NCBI GenBank assembly: GCA_945887855.1
Contig: CAMCZP010000001.1
Location: 1 to 64,000 of the forward strand
Length of the DNA: 64,000 bases
Direction: 5' to 3'
Origin: Leptospira interrogans serovar Manilae
GTDB taxonomy: Bacteria > Spirochaetota > Leptospiria > Leptospirales > Leptospiraceae
Below, piece by piece: positions 56,254-64,000 of this stretch. Within the stretch, counting starts at the first letter, position 1; every line of letters starts with the position of its first letter. The notes under the pieces were generated by a model. It had not been told where the DNA came from, did not search any database, and was given only the letters and a program-made list of their open reading frames with translations. The position numbers were made by a program, and so were the translations under genes.

Positions 56254-56967
56254 TTGAAAGCTATCGAGAAAGTTCTAGAATATTTGAATGTTGTGGAAAA
56301 GTGGGCAGGGGGCATTTGCTTCCTGCTTCTCACTTTGTTAATGTTTTCGGACGTTGCAAAACGAGAGGTGGTAGACAACCTCTTGAATGGAACTGCTTCC
56401 AAGATGGAAGCATTTGCTAACAGCTCCGTTGCTAAGTCTATGGGAGATTGGGCAGTGAACTCAGCATTGTCAATCAAAAGTAGTGCTGAATCCAGTTTAA
56501 ATTGGATTGGTTCTGGTGGTATTATTTGGGCTCAAAAGCTTGCTTTGTATTTTATGCTATGGGGTGGGCTTTTTGGAACAGTCTGTGCCTCGGCAAAGGG
56601 AGCTCATCTAAGACCGGAAATTGCAGACAAAGTACTTCCAAAGTCTCTCGTCCCGTATGTAAAAATTGCAGAGCATATCGTGATTTCTGGATTTTTCTTA
56701 TTCTTGAGTTATTTGTCTTTTCTTTACATCGCAGAGAGTATCGAGCAAGATGAAGTCAACCCTGTCACTGAAATCCACCTTTGGAAGGTTCAATTGATCT
56801 TTCCTTATATTTTCACTTCTATGGGTTTGCGACATCTACTTTATGGTATCTTTCCTTCCTTAGCTCCGCAAGACTTGAATGAGGCAACGGAAGCACTTGA
56901 GCTCGCCGAACATGAGTTTGAGTTAGGCCTGCATCATAAAGAATCAGATAAGGAGAATAAGCAATGA
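56254..56967 (+). CDS. TRAP transporter small permease subunit (DctQ-like) with an inserted segment
   Basis: 237 residues from TTG, behind a strong AAGGAG. The family has four TM and about 170 residues. Here TM1 (about 20-38) and TM2 (about 88-110) are separated by a polar Ala/Ser-rich insertion of roughly 50 residues (NSSVAKSMGDWAVNSALS). TM3 and TM4 follow, with a short acidic tail. GGLFGTVCASAKGAHLRPE is the typical DctQ motif. The extra segment may bind TatT or DctP. Confidence 0.88.
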   Translation: MKAIEKVLEYLNVVEKWAGGICFLLLTLLMFSDVAKREVVDNLLNGTASKMEAFANSSVAKSMGDWAVNSALSIKSSAESSLNWIGSGGIIWAQKLALYFMLWGGLFGTVCASAKGAHLRPEIADKVLPKSLVPYVKIAEHIVISGFFLFLSYLSFLYIAESIEQDEVNPVTEIHLWKVQLIFPYIFTSMGLRHLLYGIFPSLAPQDLNEATEALELAEHEFELGLHHKESDKENKQ

Positions 56968-58331
56968 GTGCTTGGGGTATTATACTTTTAATTGTTGTTC
57001 TCATTTTTTTACGTCAGCCCCTCATCGTGTTGATGGGAGCTGTTACCGTTTTTTGTTATTATTTTTTACCGGATCCTCCTTTGGTCAAGTTGCAAGAATT
57101 GAATGCCATCATCGGAGACTTATTTTTCGCTGGTGATAAAGAGATACTTCTTGCGATCCCACTATTTATCATAGCGGGAAACCTGATGACACACGGATCT
57201 ATTGCTCGAAGGTTGATTCGCATAGCAGAGACCGTTACAGCTCCGATCCCTGCCGGTCTTGCCATCGCAGGGGTATTTTCTTGCGGTATCTTTGCGGCTA
57301 TTTCTGGTTCTTCACCAGTTACTTTGATTGCAATCGGTGGTTTGATGTATCCTTCTCTAACTAAAGCGGGCTATCCCACTAATTTTTCTATGGGTCTTTT
57401 GGCTTCTGGTGGAACCTTGGGTATCATCATCCCTCCAAGTATTCCAATGATCATTTATGCAATTATGGTGGGGGCTTCTGTCACTGATCTCTTTATCGCA
57501 GGGGTTGGTCCTGGTCTTTTACTCATGTCACTTTTGATCATCTATTCGATTTTCCGAGCAGGAAACGTGGCAAGAGGCAAATGGGTGCTCTCTGATATTA
57601 GAGTTGCATTTAAAGAAGGGACTTTAGCACTTATGATGCCATTGGTAATCTTAGGTGGAATTTACTCTGGTTTCTTTACTGCAACCGAGTCTGCTGCTAT
57701 CGCTGTGTTTTACGCTATCATGGTTGAGGTTTTGATCCATCGAGAACTCGAATTCAAAAAGATTCCTAACATTATGGCAGAAAGTGCCGAGATGTTGGGT
57801 ATTTTATTCTTGATCTTGATTATGGCAGTGAGCTTAAACAAGTTTATGATTGAAAATGAGATTCCTCAGAATCTAGTTGCTAAGATGAAAGAACTGGTTA
57901 CAAGCCCAATCACCTTCCTCATCGGTGTAAACATACTCCTCCTCATTGTGGGCATGTTTATGGATATTATGAGTGCTATCTTGGTATTGGCTCCTCTCCT
58001 TGCCCCAATGGCAATCAACTACGGAGTAGATCCCGTTCACTTTGGTATCATCATGATCGTAAACTTGGAGATTGGTTACTTGACTCCTCCAGTGGGGGTA
58101 AACCTCTTTGTGGCTTCAGGTATCTTCAAACAACCTCTAGGTGCTGTGATAAAGTCCGTTGCTCCGATTGTTGGATTGTTTCTCATTGGTTTGATGCTTA
58201 TCACATGGATTCCTTCGATTTCAATGGGACTTGTCCCTAAAAAAGAAAAGGCTATCGAAAAAATGCAAATGATAGAACAAGAGGAACCTGCCGCCGAACC
58301 TGCAGATCCAGTTACTACTCCCGAGAAGTAA
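56964..58331 (+). CDS. TRAP transporter large permease subunit (DctM-like)
   Basis: 455 residues, about 12 TM, with family motifs GDKEILLAIPLFIIAGNLM, ISGSSPVTLIAIG, GTLGIIIPPSIPMIIYA, GMFMDIMSAILVLAPLLAPM and GYLTPPVGVNLFVASG. It uses an ion gradient to drive uptake of the ligand delivered by the binding protein. The 4-bp overlap (ATGA) with dctQ shows coupling. A Pro/Ala/Glu-rich tail follows the last helix. Confidence 0.96.
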   Translation: MSAWGIILLIVVLIFLRQPLIVLMGAVTVFCYYFLPDPPLVKLQELNAIIGDLFFAGDKEILLAIPLFIIAGNLMTHGSIARRLIRIAETVTAPIPAGLAIAGVFSCGIFAAISGSSPVTLIAIGGLMYPSLTKAGYPTNFSMGLLASGGTLGIIIPPSIPMIIYAIMVGASVTDLFIAGVGPGLLLMSLLIIYSIFRAGNVARGKWVLSDIRVAFKEGTLALMMPLVILGGIYSGFFTATESAAIAVFYAIMVEVLIHRELEFKKIPNIMAESAEMLGILFLILIMAVSLNKFMIENEIPQNLVAKMKELVTSPITFLIGVNILLLIVGMFMDIMSAILVLAPLLAPMAINYGVDPVHFGIIMIVNLEIGYLTPPVGVNLFVASGIFKQPLGAVIKSVAPIVGLFLIGLMLITWIPSISMGLVPKKEKAIEKMQMIEQEEPAAEPADPVTTPEK

Positions 58332-58362
58332 CTCTTTTTAACGATTATACATTTGGTAAATC

Positions 58363-58395
58363 TTGTAAGTCTAATGAAATACTAGACTTGCAGGA
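58363..58395 (+). terminator. Hairpin terminator of the TRAP operon
   Basis: CTTGTAAGTCTA / TAGACTTGCAGG forms a 12-bp stem with two G-U pairs and a 9-nt loop, followed by ATTATTTT. It lies 31 bp after the dctM stop. Confidence 0.7.
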
Positions 58396-58476
58396 TTATT
58401 TTAAAATCTCGATGCAGGTAAATTTTTCCCCTACCTATTAAGTTTCTTTGAAAAATATAATTTTTAGACGTAATAA

Positions 58477-58620
58477 TCAAAACTCTTACCTTCCGATCCT
58501 TCTGATAGATTAAATGTAACAAGTGCAAGAGTTTATACTGCCACCTCAGTTACACTAGGCCAGCAGATTTTGAAATATGGACAAATTGGTTATGCTAAAG
58601 TATTTCGGGGAGCAATCTGA
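58477..58620 (+). pseudogene. Possible remnant open frame without a start codon
   Basis: 47 codons open to TGA at 58618-58620 give protein-like text (ARVYTATSVTLGQQILKYG, then YAKVFRGAI) but no start codon and no Shine-Dalgarno. It could be the tail of a decayed gene or chance. The rest of 58332-58730 holds the terminator above and AT-rich sequence. Confidence 0.25.
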
Positions 58621-58730
58621 GAAAAATAATTTTTACAAACATTAATTTATTGATAATGTAGATTCATTTGCAATAAATTCTTGCATTTTGGATAACTGAA
58701 TTTAACTTCAGAAGAGGTGGGTTCTTAGAG

Positions 58731-59561
58731 ATGTTCAATTGCGGTTTAGAGTTTGATTGTTTATTGAAAGTAGGGAGTTACAATATTTTTATGAATATTG
58801 TAAGATACTATCCATTTGCAGGTCTATTGTTTGCTCTCTTTTACATGTGGAAAAAATCTAGTTTTTTCCGTTATAAGATCCAGGAGAAGTATCCCAACAC
58901 AGACAAAATTAAAAAAGAAATAGTACAATCCTTAGTAACTCTGATTGTATTTTCCGGTATTGCAACAACCGTTTATATCTTAAATAAATTACATGTAATA
59001 CATATAAAAATGTATAGGGATCCCGAATTGTATGGTGGTGTTTCTTATATGATCTTATCTTTTATTTTAATCACAATTTGGCATGAAACATGGTTTTATT
59101 GGGCACATAGAATTATGCATCACAAGAAAATTTACTCTTATGTGCATGCAGTTCATCACCAGAGTGTAAATCCCACTCCCATAGCGGCATACAATTTCCA
59201 TTGGGTTGAAGCTATTTTTGAGGGAATCTATGTAGTGCCTTTTTTACTTGTTTTCCCAATGTATTATCCTGTCTTTTTGATCCACACGTTTTATGCTATG
59301 TTTTTGAATATGTATTTCCACTCAGGTTTTGAGTTCTATCCTAAAGGATTTACCACGCATCCTATCTTTAGGTGGATAAATACTTCTACTCATCACAATC
59401 TTCATCACAGTAAATTCAATGGAAACTACAGCCTATATTTTAACTTTTGGGACCGATTGATGGGGACAAATTTTAAACAATATGAAGAATCATTTGAAAA
59501 AGTACTTTCCAGAAAAGACTCTTTTGGTGTTCAAAAAGTATTAACTTCCTCCAATTTATAA
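58731..59561 (+). CDS. Fatty acid hydroxylase/sterol desaturase-superfamily protein
   Basis: 276 residues, four or so TM, and the His clusters of the superfamily: HETWFYWAHRIMHH near 112, HAVHHQSVNPTP near 139, NFHWVEA near 156 and HHNLHHSK near 224. It is a membrane di-iron oxygenase that probably hydroxylates or desaturates a lipid. The start may be at the internal ATG 58791, 20 codons later, as the first residues (FNCGLEFDCLLKVG) are atypical. Not coupled to a neighbour. Confidence 0.9.
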   Translation: MFNCGLEFDCLLKVGSYNIFMNIVRYYPFAGLLFALFYMWKKSSFFRYKIQEKYPNTDKIKKEIVQSLVTLIVFSGIATTVYILNKLHVIHIKMYRDPELYGGVSYMILSFILITIWHETWFYWAHRIMHHKKIYSYVHAVHHQSVNPTPIAAYNFHWVEAIFEGIYVVPFLLVFPMYYPVFLIHTFYAMFLNMYFHSGFEFYPKGFTTHPIFRWINTSTHHNLHHSKFNGNYSLYFNFWDRLMGTNFKQYEESFEKVLSRKDSFGVQKVLTSSNL

Positions 59562-59679
59562 GCAAAATAAAGGGTTTTCTTCTTTAAATTAACCCCTTTC
59601 CACTATATTTTCTCATTTTTCAAAGAACTCTTTACTTCCCTGTACTAAAATAATCCTAATCTATTAGGAAGTATTCAAT

Positions 59680-60528
59680 ATGACGTATTTGATTTATGGT
59701 GCAACAGGTCTGATCGGATCTGAAGTAGTAAGACAACTAGTATTTAAAGGTGAGAGTGTAATAGCCTGTACCAGGAAAGCAGAAGATAAAAAGAAAGACA
59801 CTCACTTAAAATGGATTAGTGTAGATGCGGCACATCCTGAAAAAGGGACTGAATATTTAGAGCTAACTGACAGACTTTTTTTAATGGCTCCTGCTGGCAA
59901 TATGGATCAATTCAAGCTATTAAAGCCATGGATTGACAAAGCTAAGCAATACAGTGTAAAAAAAATAGTACTAATGACCGCAATGGGATTAGAACATGCT
60001 CCTCTTGAAGTTCCATTTAAAAAATTGGAGATCTATTTAGCAGAATCTGGAATTGAGTATATTATACTCAGACCAAATTGGTTTATGCAAAATTTTCAAA
60101 CTATGTGGTTAGATGGTATTAAGAATAATAAAAAAATATATTTTCCTGGTGGTGATGCAAAGGTGAGTTTTATCCACACCGATGATATTGCTAATTCCGT
60201 ACTAGGAGCATTTAACAATACAGAAGAAAAAAATAGAGCTTTTTTACTCACAGGTAGAGAATCAATAAATCATTTAGAAGTAACACAAATACTATCTAAA
60301 ATTATAAAATCAGATATCTCTTATATAGATATATCAAATGAAGATTTTATGCTAATTTTATCAAGTGCGGGCTTTAGTGAAGAGTATGCTGCATTTTTAG
60401 GACATATAGCCAGAGATTTAAAGGAAAATAAATCCATTGCTATTACTGGGGATGTGAAGTATTTAACTGGAAAGGAACCTATTAAGTTTGCAGATTATGC
60501 TGAGAGCAATGCACTCATTTGGGAATAA
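59680..60528 (+). CDS. NmrA-like atypical SDR (NAD(P)-binding)
   Basis: 282 residues: Rossmann motif YGATGLIGSEVVRQL at the N-terminus, RPNWFMQNFQTMW near 130 and FIHTDDIANSV near 165, as in NmrA-like/SDR-a5 proteins. The family includes redox sensors and quinone or lignin-related reductases; the substrate is unknown. It converges on the di-iron gene with a hairpin between them. Confidence 0.87.
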   Translation: MTYLIYGATGLIGSEVVRQLVFKGESVIACTRKAEDKKKDTHLKWISVDAAHPEKGTEYLELTDRLFLMAPAGNMDQFKLLKPWIDKAKQYSVKKIVLMTAMGLEHAPLEVPFKKLEIYLAESGIEYIILRPNWFMQNFQTMWLDGIKNNKKIYFPGGDAKVSFIHTDDIANSVLGAFNNTEEKNRAFLLTGRESINHLEVTQILSKIIKSDISYIDISNEDFMLILSSAGFSEEYAAFLGHIARDLKENKSIAITGDVKYLTGKEPIKFADYAESNALIWE

Positions 60529-60535
60529 AAAAACT

Positions 60536-60568
60536 TTGAAATAAGGGCAAGAATTACCCTTATTTCAA
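60536..60568 (-). terminator. Rho-independent terminator of the di-iron protein gene
   Basis: TTGAAATAAGGG / CCCTTATTTCAA is a perfect 12-bp stem with a 9-nt loop. On the reverse strand it is followed by GTTTTTTTATT, so it works best for the reverse gene and perhaps for both. Confidence 0.82.
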
Positions 60569-60576
60569 TACTAGAT

Positions 60577-61698
60577 TTATGCTGCAGCTAGAAGTTCATT
60601 GAGTGTAATTTTATCAGCTGCTTTACCATCTTCATATCTCAATAGACCTAATTCTTCATATCTGGGTTTGATTCTATCAGTCAATAAACCAATAGCTTTT
60701 AGATTGGGGATCAGTCTTGAAAATAACATTCTTCTAAATTCGCTCATGAGATCAGAACTTACCACTGTATCAATCCATTCTTTACGACTCATTGCATGAC
60801 CAAAATTTTCTTCATAGAATTCTATAAATAAAAATCTATCTCTAAGAAGTTTACTCACTTCAAAAGCCCAATCTTCTCTTTCTCTTCGTTTGTAATCGGG
60901 AACCTCTTTGGTGTAATAATCACGGAGTGCTTCCACTCCATAATGCACATGACGGGCTTCATCGGAGATAACATTTTTTAGAAGTTCACGGAGAAGGGGC
61001 TCTTTAGAGAATCTGTACATCATTCCAAATGCACCCAATGCCAGACCTTCTATCATAATTTGCATACCTAAAAATTTTATATCCCAATCAGAGGAAGTAG
61101 TTAGGGCATGAATGATGACGAAAAGATTATCATTGATCTGGTAGAGTTTGTTGAGTTTTGTATCGAGATACTTTTGAAATACTTCCACGTGACGGGCTTC
61201 ATCCATGACTTGAGTGGATCCATAGTACTTAGCTCCCATCCAGGGAGTAGCTTCTACTGTCATTGACGCAGCGTACAATGCCCCCTGTTCACCATGTAGA
61301 AAATTAGACAATAGCCAAGAAACTGTTGAATGCAGCATTTTTCCTTTTTCTTTCTCGGACATTTTTCTATAGCTGACGTGGTTGTACATAGGTTGGAGCT
61401 TTTCAGGAAATATTTGCAAATCTAAATTTGTAGGATCTACATCCGTTGTCCATAGGAGATCATCGGAATCCCACTGTCCTTTTTTTGCTTTTTTGTATAG
61501 GTTCATAAATTCAGGATTACCAAAATTGCTATAAGACCAATCATAATGAATCTCATGACCTGATTTCATACCAATATCTTTTTTCTTTCCTTCTTGTAGT
61601 ACAAATCCTGATATTGCGGATGGTAGTAAATCAAAAGCTACTTTAACATTCCTACCCGCCATTCCTGTGATCACATCGATTGTATTGTTTTCTAGCAT
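60577..61698 (-). CDS. Ferritin-like di-iron protein (putative oxygenase)
   Basis: 373 residues, helical, with two E/D-x2-H iron motifs in MDEARHVEVF and ISDEARHVHYG and further Glu ligands in LHGEQGALYA and IEGLALGAF. This ferritin-like group is related to di-iron monooxygenase hydroxylases and R2-like oxidases; the substrate may be a lipid or hydrocarbon. Shine-Dalgarno CAGGAG. It lies 32 bp after a TetR gene on the same strand and is likely controlled by it. Confidence 0.87.
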   Translation of the reverse strand: MLENNTIDVITGMAGRNVKVAFDLLPSAISGFVLQEGKKKDIGMKSGHEIHYDWSYSNFGNPEFMNLYKKAKKGQWDSDDLLWTTDVDPTNLDLQIFPEKLQPMYNHVSYRKMSEKEKGKMLHSTVSWLLSNFLHGEQGALYAASMTVEATPWMGAKYYGSTQVMDEARHVEVFQKYLDTKLNKLYQINDNLFVIIHALTTSSDWDIKFLGMQIMIEGLALGAFGMMYRFSKEPLLRELLKNVISDEARHVHYGVEALRDYYTKEVPDYKRREREDWAFEVSKLLRDRFLFIEFYEENFGHAMSRKEWIDTVVSSDLMSEFRRMLFSRLIPNLKAIGLLTDRIKPRYEELGLLRYEDGKAADKITLNELLAAA

Positions 61699-61730
61699 TT
61701 TAATTCTCCTGTTTATCTATTATTTTAGTA

Positions 61731-62282
61731 TTACTTTATAGCCATAAATATCTTAATTAGCTCTAGCCCTTGCATGGGATAAACGCTTCCCATTGGATCA
61801 AGTTTTTTTTGTAGAATATGCCCTATAAAAAAACTTAGTAGTGTTGTTGATTCAGTTTCATTTTGAAAATTGAGCTGCTCTTGGAGGATTTTTCTAATAA
61901 GTCCAGCAATTTTTGATATAATTCCATCTGTATCTACCCCTCCATTTTGTTTGTGATACTCAATCAATAGAAAAAGTATATTTTTAAAATAGTCATCATT
62001 CATATTTACATAGATAAAAATTGCTCTGGCTCGATCTTCCGTAGACCAATCAGGTTGGATTTGATTTTTGATATTTCCAACATGCTTTTTCGCAATGTGT
62101 TCCATAGTTTCACGAAACATTTCCTCCTTCCCCGAGAAATAATGGTAGAGGGTGCCTGTGGACACTCCTAAGCCGCTTGCAAGCTCGCGAATGGTGATTG
62201 TATAGCCTTTATTCGCAAATAGATCAAAGCCTTTCTCTAGCAGCTCTTCTTTGTAGGTTTCATGGTTTACAATCTTTGGCAT
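61731..62282 (-). CDS. TetR-family regulator upstream of the di-iron gene
   Basis: The start is ATG 62280-62282 (MPKIVNHETYKEELLEKGF); the open frame extends 14 codons further with a poor, hydrophobic sequence. About 183 residues with HTH TIRELASGLGVSTGTLYHYF. The C-terminal ligand domain is unassigned. It is the first gene of a two-gene operon with the di-iron protein and probably represses that operon. No convincing palindromic operator was found upstream. Confidence 0.9.
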   Translation of the reverse strand: MPKIVNHETYKEELLEKGFDLFANKGYTITIRELASGLGVSTGTLYHYFSGKEEMFRETMEHIAKKHVGNIKNQIQPDWSTEDRARAIFIYVNMNDDYFKNILFLLIEYHKQNGGVDTDGIISKIAGLIRKILQEQLNFQNETESTTLLSFFIGHILQKKLDPMGSVYPMQGLELIKIFMAIK

Positions 62283-62463
62283 ATTCTTATTTATAACAAA
62301 TGTTCGATATAAAATAAAAGTCAAGTATTATTTAAAAAAAATTTTGGTTTTTTATTGAGGGGTGAAGCAAAAAGAATTAGCTCCCACTAAAATAAGAGTG
62401 AAAGAAGGGGGTGTAATTGAAATTTTTTAGAGGATAGTAAAATCTATATAAAGTAAAAAAAAC

Positions 62464-63297
62464 TTAAAGAATTTGGCTGCGTATATTTGTAATTCTACTG
62501 GCAATGGAATTGATTATTTTTAGGCTCCATTTGGGGTGAAGTTGGAATACCATTTTAAAATTTTCAGGTTTGAAGACTAATGCTTTCGTGGGTGTATTTG
62601 TGATAACGGTAGCTGATCTTGGGAGTCCATCAAACTGAGCCATTTCTCCAATCAACGTGGTGGCTTTGTGTTCAGCAATTTTCTTGTTTTCCCCATTAAT
62701 TTCCTGAAAAACGGAAACTTCTCCTTCCACAATAATATAAAGCTCGTTAGAGAGTTCTCCCTCTTCCATCATTGTGTAATTTGCTGGGAATTCCCTTAAA
62801 ATTTTTTCAGAAATTTCCAAAGGAATATTATCTGCATCAGAAAAAGAGATATTGTACAGTACCTCTTCTAGATCCTCATCTGCATCGCTCTCATCTAGGA
62901 GAGTCTGAATCTTGGTTATTTTTTTATCTTTTTTTCCTTGGGAATTATGAATGCGAAGTTGTTTGCATAGATAAATAATGGAATCAAACGTAACATTGAG
63001 TTGAACTTGGAATAATAATAAAAATTCTGTTTGTGTATAGAGCAGATACTCAGAACCTGCTTTGACTGTGATTTGGTGGTCGTGAGGGGAGTGCATTAGG
63101 ACTTCTTCTAAACCAATGTAGGATAGCTCAGAATGCTTTATTTGGATTTTACGCTTATTATTGAGTGTAAGTGTTTGGAGGGCAAGACCCTTTAAGAGTA
63201 TAACTATAGTATCAATAGTTTTTTTACCCTTGAAAGTTATATCTTTTTCAGGTTTGAAAATTTCGTGATTTTTTGTAAGTAAAGATATGTCGATCAC
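62464..63297 (-). CDS. Cyclic nucleotide-binding-domain protein (tandem cNMP folds)
   Basis: 277 residues. The C-terminal cNMP domain (about 150-265) has the phosphate-binding cassette GEMAQFDGLPRSATVIT with its Arg, so it likely binds cAMP or cGMP. The N-terminal part (about 10-110) looks like a second, degenerate copy without the cassette. No HTH or enzyme domain follows. It may read the product of class III cyclases such as the one at 8249-9970. Confidence 0.86.
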   Translation of the reverse strand: MIDISLLTKNHEIFKPEKDITFKGKKTIDTIVILLKGLALQTLTLNNKRKIQIKHSELSYIGLEEVLMHSPHDHQITVKAGSEYLLYTQTEFLLLFQVQLNVTFDSIIYLCKQLRIHNSQGKKDKKITKIQTLLDESDADEDLEEVLYNISFSDADNIPLEISEKILREFPANYTMMEEGELSNELYIIVEGEVSVFQEINGENKKIAEHKATTLIGEMAQFDGLPRSATVITNTPTKALVFKPENFKMVFQLHPKWSLKIINSIASRITNIRSQIL

Positions 63298-63669
63298 GAA
63301 CCTATGATCTGAAGCCTCATGAGTTATGTCGATTATTTTTTAAAGAATTATAGTAAAAAATAGATGTAGCATGACAACAAAAAAAACTACAATAGAGTTA
63401 TTTCATAAATTTATATGGTATTCTATTATTAAAAATAGATCATTCAAAGTAGTTGTTATTTGAGTATTATCACTTAATTAATAATTTATCATTTGCATTA
63501 CAAATTAATACTAGTTAAAGTAAAGAAAGATGTCATACAAATTTAAGTGAATAAAGCGTAATTGATAATTTTTACTTTTTAATTTATGAGCTTTTTTCTA
63601 TTTTATTTTATGAAAAAAGCTCATAAATATGAAAAGAGTTATATAGTACTACAAAAATAACCCATGAAA
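63298..63669. other. Intergenic region with a long perfect inverted repeat
   Basis: 372 bp, strongly AT-rich, no gene supported. At 63582-63628 a perfect 17-bp inverted repeat (ATTTATGAGCTTTTTTC and its complement) flanks a 13-nt loop. It has no T-tract typical of a terminator on either strand, so its role is open. Confidence 0.55.
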
Positions 63670-64000
63670 CTATTTTGAAAATTCTTTTAAAATCTTTTGC
63701 ATAATTTCACCGGATTCTGGTGGTACTGAAGTATAATTAATTCTAAATTGGCTGGGAGATTTTCCAATAACCTTGATTACTTTAGCATAAAGGTCTGTTT
63801 TATAAAATTGACCTTTGATGCGAAGGCTGGTGATTTTTAGGTTATCTAGCTTTTCTACATCTATTTCAGCTCCAACTATAGTTTCTTCCATTCCAAAATC
63901 ATTGATTTTACCTACATAGAGGTCATTGCTTGCATGTTTTCCTGCTAGAACAGTAAATTCCATTTCAAGGGTTTCTTTTAGAGAGGTGAGAGGAAGATCC
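63670..64000 (-). CDS. C-terminal part of a protein cut by the right edge
   Basis: The reverse frame is open to the window edge. The internal ATG at 63961-63963 gives 97 residues, but the frame continues upstream (LPLTSLKETLE), so the gene probably starts outside. The visible part is beta-rich (LKITSLRIKGQFYKTDLYAK) with a short C-terminal helix, and could be a PilZ-type or similar small barrel; motifs are insufficient to decide. Confidence 0.6.
   Translation of the reverse strand, partial: DLPLTSLKETLEMEFTVLAGKHASNDLYVGKINDFGMEETIVGAEIDVEKLDNLKITSLRIKGQFYKTDLYAKVIKVIGKSPSQFRINYTSVPPESGEIMQKILKEFSK

Overview
The window looks like chromosomal DNA of a Leptospiraceae spirochaete, most likely Leptospira or a close relative. 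It is AT-rich (about one third G+C by eye), rich in lipoproteins, and carries spirochaete-typical sets: a TatT-linked TRAP transporter, exported MORN-repeat proteins, class III adenylate cyclase, OmpA/coiled-coil proteins and a TonB receptor set. The order rpsU - yqeY - dnaG - rpoD is the core macromolecular-synthesis block. No tRNA, rRNA, CRISPR, transposase or phage gene was recognised. The assignment to a genus is inference.

Layout. 1-4.4 kb: a membrane pyrophosphatase (cut by the left edge), a TPR-like exported protein, a 17-residue-repeat protein and a Crp/Fnr-type protein. 4.4-6.9 kb: pgi and an NAD-dependent epimerase. 6.9-11 kb: a lipoprotein with a transglutaminase fold that lacks its cysteine, an adenylate cyclase overlapping a di-haem cytochrome gene. 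11-14 kb: a multi-pass TonB-like protein coupled to a PrsW-type membrane protease, and a miniature FGE-domain protein. 14.3-20.7 kb: a beta-helix lipoprotein, a small lipoprotein, a TonB-dependent receptor and a lipoprotein with a hydrophobic tail. 22-28 kb: a seven-TM sensor kinase, a second TonB-dependent receptor and a lipoprotein, all starting at TTG. 28-31 kb: two OmpA/coiled-coil paralogues. 31.5-35.3 kb: three exported MORN proteins, followed by a GAF-like/alpha-beta hydrolase fusion.

37-42.4 kb: a mini MshEN-like protein, a small Sm-like candidate, then rpsU-yqeY-dnaG-rpoD with a strong terminator and an unassigned structured, GC-richer segment. 42.7-46.8 kb: nadA, small lipoproteins, a HIT protein and unknown small genes. 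46.8-50 kb: an acyl desaturase and its ferredoxin-reductase partner, divergent from a FabR/DesT-like TetR gene, with three related palindromes between them. 50-54 kb: an AAA_14/DUF4143 ATPase, a DUF427 protein and the ergothioneine pair egtB-egtD. 54-58.3 kb: a TatT-DctP-DctQ-DctM TRAP operon behind a duplicated leader. 58.7-64 kb: a fatty-acid-hydroxylase-like protein, an NmrA-like SDR, a TetR/di-iron-protein operon, a cNMP-domain protein and a gene cut by the right edge.

The most unusual signal is a pair of about 102-bp palindromic elements (27352-27453 and 33862-33963). They have 12 mismatches and no gaps, and each is inserted in the same reading frame inside the signal peptide of an unrelated exported protein. 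The element donates a basic RRKK patch and the start of a new hydrophobic core. It therefore behaves like an in-frame, export-tolerant protein-coding palindromic repeat, comparable in logic to Rickettsia palindromic elements.
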